Positions 46,710 through 57,640 of a stretch of DNA of 64,000 bases are shown piece after piece. This DNA is from Abelmoschus esculentus (taxonomy: Eukaryota > Streptophyta > Magnoliopsida > Malvales > Malvaceae). The position numbers and the translations under genes are program-made. The DNA lies in assembly GCA_035048815.1 (NCBI GenBank), contig JAUCBN010000043.1, forward strand, positions 8,559,001 to 8,623,000. Reading direction: 5' to 3'. The notes under the pieces are model-generated. The model had not been told where the DNA came from, ran no database searches, and saw nothing but the letters and a program-made list of their open reading frames with translations. The stretch's first letter is position 1. Every line of letters begins with the position of its first letter.

Positions 46710-48048
46710 TGTTGCGTGTCAAAAGTGCTCAAATAGTGCAAGTGTACACGTCGCAAGTAATAAAGTGATAAGTATATCAGATATCGTCTCCACAGGGATT
46801 GGTCTACTTAATATGCCTTCTTTTGTGTTCTTGCTCTAAAAAGGAATAAAATAGAAAACATAAGATTTGGGGTTGATGAAAACTAAATAAAGAAAACTAA
46901 AGAAAGATAAGATAAACAGATTAAAGAAGTGGACAGGATCCAGTTGTGTTGTATAGTGGATTCAATTGACTTGTCTCCGTCCAATGCAATCGCAAAACAC
47001 TACCTCGGCAGTACTGTAGATTACTGCCTCGACAGTGATGATGCTTGTCCGCCGCGGCAATCTCTTGCTCTTGGGTAGACTTTATCAAAGTTCGACAAAG
47101 TGTCCTTTAATGACTCCGCTTATCTCTAAGTCGAAGTACTGTTGATGACCAATCCTTGATGATACCTCTCGGCGTGCATCAATTGTAATCATCAACCAAT
47201 CCCACACTTCTCTTAGCCGCTGAAACTCTTAACCTATCTTTAGGCCGAGTTAGTGTTTCCCGATTGAAACACCGTACTTATTCCTTTCGTGAATCTAACT
47301 CTCTCGATATTAGATAAATGGATTACTTGCAAACTTCTCTCTCGAGCTTGGATGCAAGAACAAAGAATGGCGAAGAATAAGCAAAACTTGATATTTTATT
47401 GCATTAAAATATGAAACAAAAGTCAATCTCTTCTCACTAATACTCTACAACCTTCACCTAAGCCTAAAGAAACTTAGAACATAATAAAAAGAAATCTAAA
47501 ATCTAAGGTGGAGTCGGCTCTCTCTATGATGCTAAGCTTTGCGCCGAAAACTCTCCTCCTCTTCTCCTCTTGGACGGCTAGGTATTATATAGGCTTGGTC
47601 TAGGGCAAACCTTTCCTAAGTAGGAGTATAACTTGGAGTAGGACACAAGTCAAGTCCATAAATAAAATATTTCTAAGTTTACTCCAACTAAGATTCTTTT
47701 CCGCGTCGCCTTTGACTTGGGCTTTCCATGTGCTACCCAGCTCCGATTCATGCACTGCTTGTCCAGAAACGTCCAACTTATTTTTCTCTTCAAATCGCCT
47801 ACAATATCGTTACTTATCCTTCAGCTGCTGCCGCGGTCTCAGGTCCTGCCGCAGCAATTAGTTTTTCCTGCACAGACACAAAAGTACAGTAAAACTCGCC
47901 TTTTCTATAAATATCATCTTTATATGCTTCCAAATCAGAATATCTAATTATATTACATTAAGCACTTGCATTGGTCCAAGTGGGTGTAGATTTAGTGATT
48001 ATTGTCCATGAAAGGTGTAAAAAGTGATAGTGAGTTGAGCACTTATCA
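46710..48048 (-). repeat. Element B 5' LTR
   Basis: A 1,339-bp LTR, on the plus strand TGTTGCGTGTCAAAAG...GCACTTATCA. The TATA box (TATATAATACC on the minus strand) is near 47584-47594. It is about the same length as the partner at 39659, differing by scattered substitutions and a short deletion in the region around 47822-47865. Confidence 0.9.
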
Positions 48049-48635
48049 ACGGCACTAGCCCATATGATGGTAAGTAATTTTCCACACCACGGGGCCCAAT
48101 TCCCAGACTTCCCCACCGGTATGTTTGTCACGGCTGCACCCTACACCGAGACCACTCCTGCACCAAGAGGACCGAGGCCATTCTACCCTACTGGCCCTCA
48201 ACAGCAATTCCATGACGCAGTCCCATCTCGACCAGCAGAGCCTGCTGCGGCATCCTCTACCAGCTGACGGCCATCCAAGAGGAGACTTGTTTTTAGCACG
48301 CCACCAGGATCCCCCATCATAATGGGTAGTCTCTCGGCAGAGATTGATGCTTATGTGCATCAAACCTAAACAGTTGTCGGTCCTAGTACTCATCCTGCCT
48401 AGGCAGACCCAATAAATGTAGAAGATGAAGGAGGGACGGATATAATGGCCACGGAAGAAATTGCCGACGAGGAAGAAGGAGAAGAAGCGGATGCTCCAAT
48501 GCAACGGACACCACCTACACGAGTCCATCCGCCCTGACAAGCCAAAATCACCCGTCACCATCCCCAAAAACGAAACAGTCGGTAGCAAGGCCACGGAAAC
48601 TGATTGTTACAAGCAGCTTTTTGGAGTCTCTTTAA
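48049..48635 (+). pseudogene. Element C ORF3, C-terminal part
   Basis: Encodes MMVSNFPHHGAQFPDFPTGM, FVTAAPYTETTPAPRGPRPF, a basic RPSKRR patch, GSLSAEIDAYVHQ and the EEEGEEADAPMQRTPPTRV region, ending with TAA at 48633-48635. Stops at about 48266 and 48368 and a further stop near 48535 break it. It is separated from the N-terminal part by element B and a ~365-bp loss. Confidence 0.78.
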
Positions 48636-49447
48636 ATTTTACATCTTTATGCTGCTTTTATATATTTACTTGTTCGTTTTCATATTTTGTTTCCTGCTGT
48701 GTGTTATGGTAATAAGCATTGAGGGCAATGCTTGGTTCGAGTTTGGGGGTGTAGATCTACTGCCGAGGCAATTCATTGCCGCGGCCCTACCATGAAAGGA
48801 AGTATTTAAGTTGTTTTTAAATTTTTTCTCCATCACCTTACTTGAATTATTGTCTATACTTTTGCACTACTCCACTTCAATATTGCTTTAGTTTATTCTT
48901 TTGAGGCTATAGAAATCTTTCTCCTTACCATAGTTAGGTCATGTTTAAATGACTTAACTGTAGGATACTTAAGGAAGAAACTTAGAAGCTTGCTATAAGA
49001 TTTATTTTAAGATCACTTTTAGGACTTGTGTGATTTTAGGAATTCTTTTAATGAACTTAGGTGATAAAGACTTGGATCTATGGAATGATAACTATAGGTG
49101 CCCGAAATTGGCTCTAGTTTATGCAAAAAAAAATTAGGTAGTAATAAAACACAACCCTTGAGGTGCCTGAAATTGGCTCAAGTGTTGGTACTATAGAAAG
49201 GCATCATAAATTCCAAAGTCTATTTGTCTTGAACTTAGAGTTTGTCTAAGAAAGCCATTAATCAAACTTGTCCACAAAAACGCACACACTCACAAAATCT
49301 TATAGCTTGATTCCGAGTAAGTCCTTGGGTAACCAAAAGGTTATGGTGGGGAGAATAGATGAAAAAGTAAGACCAAAAGAGAATAAGGTTTGGCAATTTG
49401 ATGGTTTGCATTGCTTGAGGACAAGCAATAGCTCGAGTTTGGGGGTG
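48636..49447 (+). other. Element C 3' untranslated region with two polypurine tracts and hairpins
   Basis: The first purine tract CGAGTTTGGGGGTG is at 48738-48751, followed by TGCCGAGGCA at 48761-48770. Two family hairpins are at about 49093-49120 (damaged left arm) and 49157-49182 (CTTGAG/CTCAAG). The terminal tract CGAGTTTGGGGGTG at 49434-49447 directly precedes the LTR. Confidence 0.7.
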
Positions 49448-50147
49448 TGATAAGTGCTTAATTCACTATCACTTTTTAAACCTTTCATGGACAAATAATC
49501 ACCTAATCTACACTTACTTGGACTAAAGCATGTACTTAATGTGAGATATTTAGAGATTCTACTTTTGTAACTTATGAAGATGATATTTATAGACAATGCT
49601 GACTTTACGACATCTTTTATGCAACTGTAGGAATATCCACTGCCGCAGCAGTAAGTGTGGCCGAAGCAGAACCTGAGGCCGCGGCAACAGCTGAAGGACA
49701 AGTAACAATATTGTAGGCAACTTGAAGAGAAAAATGAGGTGAACATTTCTGGACAAGAAGCGCAAGGATTGGAGCTGGGAAGCGAGCAGAAAGCCCAAGT
49801 CAAAGGCCACGCGGAAAAGAATCCTTGTAGGAATAAACTTGGAAATAAAACAAATATTTTATTTATGCACTTGACTTGTGTTTTTCTCCAAGTTGTATTC
49901 CTACTTAGGAAAGGTTTGCCCTAGGTCAAGCCTATATAAACAATAGTCGTCCAAGGAGAATCATCATAGAGAGCACGAGAGAAATTAGTTTAGAGTTTTC
50001 TTTGTTTCATTATGTTCTAAATTCTTTTAGGCTTAGGTGAAGGTTGTTTAGTATTTGTGAGAAGAGATTGAACTTTGTTTTCTTGTTTCAATGCAATAAA
50101 ATATCAAGATTTGCTTATTCTTTGCTATTCATTGATCTTGCATTCAA

Positions 50148-50199
50148 GGCTCAACTACCCCATTTTGTTGAGGACTGCGAGGAGCCAAAAAATTATGGC
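50148..50199. other. Junction filler between C and D
   Basis: About 50 bases matching neither the Athila-like LTR nor the Tekay-type LTR. Origin unknown; possibly filler from repair or a remnant of the original target. Confidence 0.4.
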
Positions 50200-52711
50200 T
50201 GTAACATCCCGGTTTTGGGGTTAGTAGTTGAGTGTTAGTTGGGGAAATTCGATTCGGGTCGAATCGGATTCCTAGGGTTCGTTATTCCGGGAAAAAATTA
50301 AAATAATAGTATTTTAATCGGATAAGTAATAATTTTGTGAAATGGTTCTAAAAATATTAAAAAGGTGTTTAAAGTTAAAGGAATATTATTTGAACTTTAA
50401 TTTGATTTTTAATTGGGCTTAATTTTGTGCTAGTGACTAAATTGTAATTTTGGAAAAGTTTTGGGGATTTAATTAGTAATTTTCGAAAATGTGGATTTTA
50501 GTGACTAAATTGGAAAGTAAGCCATACTTAGAATCCTTAGAGGGCCATAAGTCCAATTAATTTTTAATTAATGATTTATCCACCAAAATGGTTTTTAAAT
50601 TGTTTTATTCTAAATAATAATTTCATTTTCTTTTGTAACTTCCCATTTTCCCATCTTTTCTCTCAAGATTTTCTCTCATTTTCTCTCCATCTTCTTCTCC
50701 AAATTTCTTCAATTTCTTGCTGATTTCTTCATCGTTTTTCAATAAGATTTACTTCATTTTATTCATCCTTTCATTCTCTACAAAGCCTACTCATCAATTT
50801 TGCAAAATCAACATCCATTTTCAAGAAATCAAGGGAGGATTTCTCATCTTTTGGTGGAGCAAATCTTTAAGGTAACTTTGCTGATTTCTAATCTTTTTCT
50901 AAGGTTCTTTATTGAAATTCCCAAGTATTGGCTTGCTAATCAACAATGGAAACTTAATTTTGTGTTTTTAATTCTAGATCTATGGATTTTATGGAGGTTT
51001 TTGTGAAATCTTTTTAGATCTCAATTAATGCTGTAATTAGGTTTTTGTGAAATCTTTTTATGGAGTTTTTGTGTTTTTCTCAATTAATGTTGTAATTAGG
51101 TTTTAATCTTTTTGTGATTTAAATCTTTTTGTGTAATTAGGTTGACTTCGTGTCATGTCAATGGTGACTTCGTGTCATGTCAATGGTGACTTTGTGTCAT
51201 GACGAGACTAAAGGTCTCTAATCAATGGATCCGTGTATTCGGTGAACTTAAGGTTCACATTAAGTGATCACTAGAAATCCAATATACAAACATGGAAATA
51301 TTTGGAACATTGTGCATCATTTGTGAAATGAATTGATAATGCCATGCATACTCAAGGAAAGGTTTTTGGTATTATGAACATGAACATGATTTGTTAAGCA
51401 TGCTTGGTTTTAGAAAGACATTACAAGTTATGGTTTTTAATATGGTTTTAAAATGATGCATAGATGATCTTATTAGAGCTTCCTCACTAAGCATGTTGTG
51501 CTTAAGCTCTCTTCTCATCTTTGCAGATAATTAGAGACATTTGGGGATGCATTTGGAGCAAGAGAACTAAGGGGAAAAGTCTACATATATTTGGTATGAT
51601 TTGGCAAATAAAAAGGGCTTGGCAATGTGTAAACCTACCCATATGAGAGTGTGTTTTACTTTGGTTAATGACTTGTAATGAGACCTTATATCGTCTTGAT
51701 TTTGATTTGATAAATTTTGATATTGTTTGGAATTGGTTGAAGCACGTACATGCATGAACGTTCTTGTTTTTAATCATATTTTAAGAAGCATGCCTATAGA
51801 TTGTATGGAGTTTTTGATGTTGATAATTGTGTGATTATTATTATTATTTATGTTTAGGAATTATGCATATAGTTGATGCTGATTATTGGCTATGTCCTGA
51901 GTCGGTTGAATTCACTTGGTGTGACGGAATTTTTAGGTTCCAGGCACAAAGTTTCGAAACCTTAGGGAAGGTTTTGAAACTTTTGTCAAATAGTTTCGAA
52001 ACCTTCAGGAAGGTTTCGAAACCTTGAGGGAAATTTTGATTCTGGACCCTTACTGGACGCGAAAAGTTTCGAAACCTTCGGGAAGTTTCGAAACCTCTTA
52101 CATAAAGTTTCGAAACCTCTAAGGAAGGTTTCAAAACCTTTGGCTGCCAGGAAATGGAAGTTGCTGGAAATTGCATTTTAGTCCCGGATATCCTTCTTTG
52201 TTCAATTAAGGCATCTACAGATGTTATTTTGAGCTGAATTTTCACATGGATGCATAAAGTTGATTAAATTTCAAGATGGATAACTTAATTTTGACGAAGT
52301 CCTTATAATTTCTAAGATTTACATTTTGGTCCCTAGATTAGTGAAACAAGCAATTGATGATGTTAGAATGCTCCGTTTGTTTTGAGATTTACCGTGAGGG
52401 ATACTTGTATGCTTAATTAAACTTTGATGGAAAGAATTTCTAGTTTGTCATTAGAAAGTAAAAGTTTTACGTTTTAGTCCTTAATTTACTTAAGTGTTTA
52501 ATCGAATGCTTGTTTATGATCGGATTGTTTCCGTTAATGCTTTGCATGAGATCAAGACTTTCAGGAACATAATTAATTATGCATCTAGATAAGAAAAAAA
52601 TATATCGATTTCAGGGTTGTTTATCGAATTGGACCTTCGCAGGTTTGGTTCGATATTCCCCGTGTAACCCGTTAGTGCCGGTTCTGTCTAGGCCGGGCTA
52701 AGGGGGTTATA
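50200..52711 (+). repeat. Tekay-type 5' LTR with internal deletion
   Basis: A 2,512-bp LTR, TGTAACATCCCGG...GGGGGTTATA. The last bases are TATA where the sister LTR has TACA. It matches the inverse of 34812-38187 over both flanks but lacks about 1 kb of its middle. At the junction (about 51000-51190) short local pieces (TTTTTGTGAAATC, CTCAATTAATG, GTAATTAGG, CTTCGTGTCATGTCAATGG) are repeated. GTTTCGAAACC palindromes cluster at 51949-52140. Confidence 0.85.
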
Positions 52712-52716
52712 TTTGA

Positions 52717-52729
52717 TGGTATCAGAGCC
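52717..52729 (+). other. Element D primer-binding site (tRNA-Met)
   Basis: TGGTATCAGAGCC, five bases after the LTR, is complementary to the 3' end of initiator tRNA-Met, typical of Tekay-type chromoviruses. Confidence 0.88.
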
Positions 52730-55670
52730 AGGTTTACTAACGTGTGGGGTCAGGTTTGCTAAAGTGTGTGATTGAACTTGTTACGTTGTTAACTTGTTGA
52801 ATATTTAAGCATGATGGTTGTACTTTGAGTGATGATGGTTAAAAAGGGATAACGGTTACACATTTCCAATGCCAATACATTTTCAAATGCTTTAGGTTTC
52901 CCTTGGATCTTGCCCGAATGTAAGTCTAATATATTTTGATATTATGTTTTGATTATACGTTTAAATTTGTGTTTAAAGTTTTGGAATATGCCTCTGAGAC
53001 GTGAGACTTGAGCTAGTGCTAGTGTAATCACTATTGGTCAGTTTGAGGGTGAAACGACTGCTAGGGAAGAACGATTTCCCTTCCCCTTCACTCGTAGTTG
53101 CTGCGTCCGGTTATACGGGGAGGTTAGTTTAGAAATTGAGTTTGCACAGTGCATTCAGGCTTTGACAGGTGTATTTCAGTCTGCTGAAGAGGGGTGGCTG
53201 CTGCTAACCTGACTTGGAAATAGTTAGCAAGTTAGTAGTTGAAATTGTTGGAATCAAAGATGTTATTTGTGAGTGTGAATAAATAATCATGCATAGTGTA
53301 AGAGCACATATATGTAAATATCTATAGATATTGTAGGGCATGCATGCATTCTCGAGCATGACATTAGAAATTACATTTACATGCACTTGCACAGGCATTG
53401 ATGAGGGCATATAGGGAATCATACATACATTTTTTCACACTTGCGAGTATCTCCTTTGAGGATGGAAGTGGTGCTGGGTTGGTTCTTTTGGGGTGTAGGT
53501 TTGTTAAAAAAAATTGTTGAAAAGGCTTTCTTTTGGTCATGAGCTTGTTGTGTTGTGGGTAAGTTACCCTTTTGGATAGGGAATAGTCTTGGATGAGGAA
53601 TGGGTCTTTTGGGCTCAGAGTTGTGAATATTTGAAACCGAGGGGGATACCCTGAGTTATGGTTAGTTTTGAGTTGGTCATTAAGGAATGTAAGACTGAGT
53701 TTTGCAAATTCTCTCCAGTTAGAGTTTGGAGGTTGTGAGAAGGTTGTGGCATGTTGTGTGATGTAATACTGTTTGGTGTTTTGTTTTCTTAAAGAGTGTG
53801 GATTTGTTTTAAAAGAAAAGGGATATGTTTATCGTCATGGATAGTGGAAAAAAACTACATGGAGTCCTCTGTTGTATGGTCTAACGTGTGGATAGGTTAA
53901 GGGTTGTGACCGATCGGGTGTTTTTCCTTGAGGAGTATTGGGTCAAGTCTTGATGAAAGAATACAATAACATATATATTAGTATGGGAGTTGTGGTATCA
54001 TGGGTTTGAATCATGGTTTTGTTGTGACCTTGCGAGGTTTTAGTTATGCCGTAAAGGTGGAAAGTGCACATATTGTGTGTATAAGGAGTTATGTTGGGTT
54101 TACCTCGGCTAAAGTTAGATTGTGATGGTGTTTGAGTTGTGTGACGAGGACCGCTGGAAAGTTTATAACCTATATCCGTTACTTGGTCTTTTGAGCTTGC
54201 TTTTATTGAAAGTGCAGTGAGAGTTATGTCCAGTGGGTTCATGTTAGTGGATGATTCATCAGTGTGGTTACAACCTTGGTAAGGTTATAAATTAAGAGGT
54301 GTTGGGGTGAGTGGAAGGAAGAGTTCGACAAGTTTGGATTTTGTTGTGGTATAGGTGGGATAAGAGTTGACTTTATCAGTGAGTTAAGGTTGGGTAAGAG
54401 TTTTGAGTTGGGTGTCGAGGTAGTTAGCGACACACGGACCTCGAAGTTTGAGGTGTGTTGTTGTGTTTGTTGTGGTGGCTTAAGCTTGAGTTGGAGGTAC
54501 TAACTTTGAGATGAGTACAATGTTGGGTGTCGACACAAAGGTGGTAGGTTCCTGGTGTTGCATGTTTTGTTCAATGTTAGCTATCGTGGATGGCTTGGCT
54601 TGTGTAAGGATGTCAGTGAAGGGTGTTTGTTTTGTGGGATGAACCAGGGTTGCTGTGGAGTTACGAGAAAAGTTTTTTGGTTAAATCTATGTGAGAGTCC
54701 TGGTAAAATAGTGGACCTGTGAGTGGGACTCTGACTTAGTTAAGTTGATCGGAGGTAAGACGTGATTAGATGTTTGGTAAGGGTCTAGTTGAGGGTGTGT
54801 TTGGCAAGGTTAAGTTTTTGTGTAAAGAACCTTTTAGGTTATCTAAGCCGCATGGTTGTTTCGAAGGTTGCCGAGTTGGAGTGGTGTCTTGATAAGGGAA
54901 TGTGGTAATCTTTTCTATGCGTTTGGTGGTACGGTGTTGTAATAGAAGTTAGGAGCAAGTGTTTTTGAGTGGGCTTGTTGTGGATATGGTTGAGTTATGG
55001 GTGGTTGTTTGTCCTACTAGTAAGTTGGGAAGAATCATCATGAGTTTGGTAGTAAAATTTTGAGGGTGAGATGAGGTTTTTTAGGTGTGTGGCTGGAATG
55101 ATCGTTTATTTGAGTACGGTTCTCTTGGAGTCCTAAGTTCCAATGGTTGGGTTGGATATGTGGTACGTTCTAGCATGTTTAGATTCGAGGTTTTTGGGAA
55201 GAACATTGGCTTTCGATTGAGTATTGGGTTTTGTCATCCATAGGTGGAGGGATGGTATGTTGGGACTATGTCTCTTATTGAGGGTGTTGCCATCGATGGA
55301 GTTTGCTTGAGACCATGTTTAGCGTTTTTATGTTAAGCTAGTATGAGGCTTGTTGGTTGAGCGTCGTTGTGTGGACCGTAGGCTGATGGAAGGTTTATAT
55401 GGTTACCTTGTATGATTGAGGATGTTGAAAAGAGGGTTAGTTCGAGTATGTGGTATGGAAACTGTTGTGGTTGCTAAGAGTTGAGTATCGATCTAAAAAA
55501 AAAAATTCTCTTTTGAGTTATGTTTTCTGTGAAAGATGAAGTAGTGTGGTGGCTTGTGCGTTGTTGCTTCAGTGTGAGGGACGAATTTGTTGTTTGTCCG
55601 AAGAGGGAAAATGTTTGATTGTCTATTGAGTATCATCCGGGAAAAGCTAACATGGTAACTGATGCTTTGA
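52730..55670 (+). pseudogene. Element D interior, highly degenerate gag-pol
   Basis: The only readable parts are a gag start (MPLRRET, then a stop) at 52988 and the RNase H end EYHPGKANMVTDA near 55625-55665, preceded by fragments that may be earlier RNase H sequence. Between ~53440 and 55480 the plus strand is rich in G and T and very poor in C; sampled 60-base lines have about 3-13% C against about 32% G. No ORF above 100 codons is convincing on either strand; the minus-strand ORFs at 53204-54433 are low-complexity by-products. Confidence 0.6.
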
Positions 55671-55678
55671 TTGTCTAT

Positions 55679-56215
55679 TTGTTTCAATTCTCTATTTGAT
55701 ATTTCAGCCTGCCTATTTGTCTGTGGATGATACGCCATGGCAATCCGATGTGTGATTCCTAACTTCTTTAGGGTCACGGCAATGAGTCTATTGTTAAAGT
55801 GCTTACCTTCATCACTAATGATTACACTAGGAATTCCAAATCTGGTGAAGAAGTTTCTTTGTAGGAATTTCTTCACAGTCTTGGAATCATTGTGTGGTGT
55901 AGCAATTGCTTCGACCAATTTAGATACATAATCCACTGCTACAAGGATATAGAGATTGTCTTGAGATGATGGCAATGGTCCAATAAAGTTGATTCCCCAA
56001 ACATCAACAATTCTACTTCCATTATGGGCTGCAATGGCATCTCATTACATCTAGAGATGTTGCCCGTACGTTGGCATAGATCACACTGCTTATAATAGAG
56101 TTGGGCATCTTTAAAAAGTGTTGGCCAATACAGGCCTGATTGAAGCACTTTGGATGCTATTCTATTTCCTCCAAAATGTCCTCCATAAGGTGAATCATGG
56201 CAGTGCCTTAGTACC
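55679..56215 (-). pseudogene. Athila-like integrase fragment 'F'
   Basis: Minus-strand piece of pol from the family of element A. The zinc-binding part CHDSPYGGHFGGNRIASKVL and CDLCQRTGNISRC is followed, after a frame change near 55975, by the core NLYILVAVDYVSKLVEAIA, ISDEGKHFNNRL and YHPQTNRQAEISNRELKQ, with the second Asp and Glu of the triad visible. It is cut on the right by the LTR of G at 56216 and on the left by element D at ~55678. It shows that G inserted into an older copy whose remainder would lie beyond the window. Confidence 0.88.
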
Positions 56216-57542
56216 TGATAAGTGCTCAACACACTATCATTTTTTACTCCTTTTATGGGCATTAATCACCAAATATACACCCACTCGGACCAATGCGTGC
56301 ACTCAATGTGATATATTTAGAAGTTATACTCATATAGATAATATTTACAGAAAAAAGGCATGTTTTACTGTGTTTTCATATCTGTGCAGGAGAACCAGTG
56401 CCGCGGCAGCGACAAGGCTGAGGCAGGACCTGATGCCGAGGCAGCAGTAGAAAGACAGGAAGCAAGACTGTAGGCGATGGAAAGATAAAAATCCAAGGAA
56501 CGTGTCTGGACTTGAAGCACATGGATCGGAGCTGGCCAGCACAAGGAAAAGCCCAAAGGAAGACCACGCGGGAAAGCCTCCTTAGCCGAATCAAACTTGG
56601 AAATATTTTTATTATTATGTACTTGACTTGTTCCCTACTCCAAGTTGTATTCTACTTAGGAAAGGTTTGCCCTAGGTCTAGCCTATATAAAGACCTAGCC
56701 ACCCAATGTATGAAACACGGAATACCTAGGGAGAGAGCCGATTTCTATTCTTGTCTTCTTCCTCTCCATTATGTTCTAAACCTTCTTAGGGATTAGGTGA
56801 AGGTTGTCGAGTATTTGTGAGAGGAGATTGTACTTTGTCTTTGATTCAATGCAATAAAATTATCAAGGTTTGCTTATCCTTTGTTATTCCTTGTTTTCAC
56901 AATTGAGCTCGGGAGAGGATATTGTGAATCATCCATTTATCTAAGCTCGGGAGAGTTAGATTCACGAAAGGGGTAAGTACGGTGTTTCAATCGCGAAATA
57001 CTAACTCGGCCTAGGGATAGGTTAAGAGTTTCAGCGACTAAAGGAAGTGTGAGATTGGTTGGTGAGTATAATTGGTTCACGCCGAGAGGTATCATCAAGG
57101 ACAAGTCATCAACAACACTCTGACTTAGGAATAAGCGGAGTCATCCAAGGACACTTTGCCGAACTTTGGTAAAGTCTGTCCACGAGCAAGGGATTGCCGC
57201 GGCATACAGTATTGTCGCTGTCAAGGCAGTAAACTATAGTGCTGCCGAGGCAGTGATATACGATTTCATTGGAGAGAGACAAGTCAATCAATTCCACAAT
57301 ACGACGCAACTGGATCCTAGCCCATCTCTCTCTATTATTTCAACTTTTTACTTTTATTTAGTATTTTTAGTTTTGATAAATCAACTCAATTTACTTGTGT
57401 CTTTAGTTTTCTACAGAACAAGAAGGTGAAGAAAGCATATTAAGTCTACCGGTCCCTGAGGAGACGATAACTCGATAATACTTATCACTTATTACTTTCG
57501 ATGTGTCCACTTGCACTAAACGCGCACTTTTGACACACGACA
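56216..57542 (+). repeat. Element G 5' LTR
   Basis: A 1,327-bp LTR, TGATAAGTGCTC...GACACACGACA. TATA box GCCTATATAAAG at 56681-56692. A plausible polyadenylation signal AATAAAA is at about 56854. TGCCGMGGCA palindromes are at 56399, 56434, 57195 and 57243. The preceding five bases are GTACC; the matching right flank is outside the window. Confidence 0.93.
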
Positions 57543-57548
57543 AGTTTT

Positions 57549-57565
57549 TGGCGCCGTTGCCGGGG
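57549..57565 (+). other. Element G primer-binding site (tRNA-Asp)
   Basis: TGGCGCCGTTGCCGGGG, an exact 17-base complement of the plant tRNA-Asp 3' end, six bases after the LTR. Confidence 0.93.
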
Positions 57566-57640
57566 ATTGGCAACTAAATTTTGTTCTCTTTATTTTCTTG
57601 TTTATTTTTATTTTTATTTTACTTTTGTTTTTCTTGGTGT

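Larger units (their letters stand above)
39659..48048 (-). mobile_element. Athila-like element 'B', Gag-Pro-only non-autonomous form
   Basis: An 8.4-kb minus-strand element: 5' LTR 46710-48048, primer-binding site 46703-46687, a single gag-protease frame 46621-43934, a spacer with a TATA box, ORF3 43453-41922, a 3' untranslated region with two polypurine tracts, and 3' LTR 39659-41014. RT, RNase H and integrase are absent: the frame passes from the protease tail to the last codons of pol. It lies inside remnant C, but the flanks (GGGAG and ACGGC) are not a duplication and part of C is lost. The two LTRs differ at several percent of sites by eye, so it is not recent. Confidence 0.9.
48049..50147 (+). 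mobile_element. Athila-like remnant 'C', right part
   Basis: Continues C after B: the end of ORF3 (to 48635), the untranslated region, the polypurine tract (49434-49447) and a partial 3' LTR from 49448 (TGATAAGTGC) to about 50147. There family similarity ends at TTGCATTCAAG, about 50 bases before element D. The LTR has its TATA region GCCTATATAAACA at about 49931. Confidence 0.85.
50200..55670 (+). mobile_element. Tekay/Del-type chromovirus 'D', decayed and 3'-truncated
   Basis: Plus-strand element with a 5' LTR (50200-52711), a tRNA-Met primer-binding site, and an interior that is G/T-rich and mostly unreadable. A gag-like start MPLRRET lies at 52988. Near 55625-55665, EYHPGKANMVTDA is recognisable as the end of the RNase H domain. 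With only ~3 kb between the primer site and that motif, large parts are deleted. The element stops at ~55670 against fragment F. It faces the other Tekay-type remnant in inverted orientation. Confidence 0.8.

Noticed and set aside
52988..54433. Minus-strand ORFs in element D interior (53204-53422, 53943-54433) as new genes
   Set aside because: They are rich in Thr, Ser, Pro and Ile because of the G/T skew of the opposite strand and match no family.
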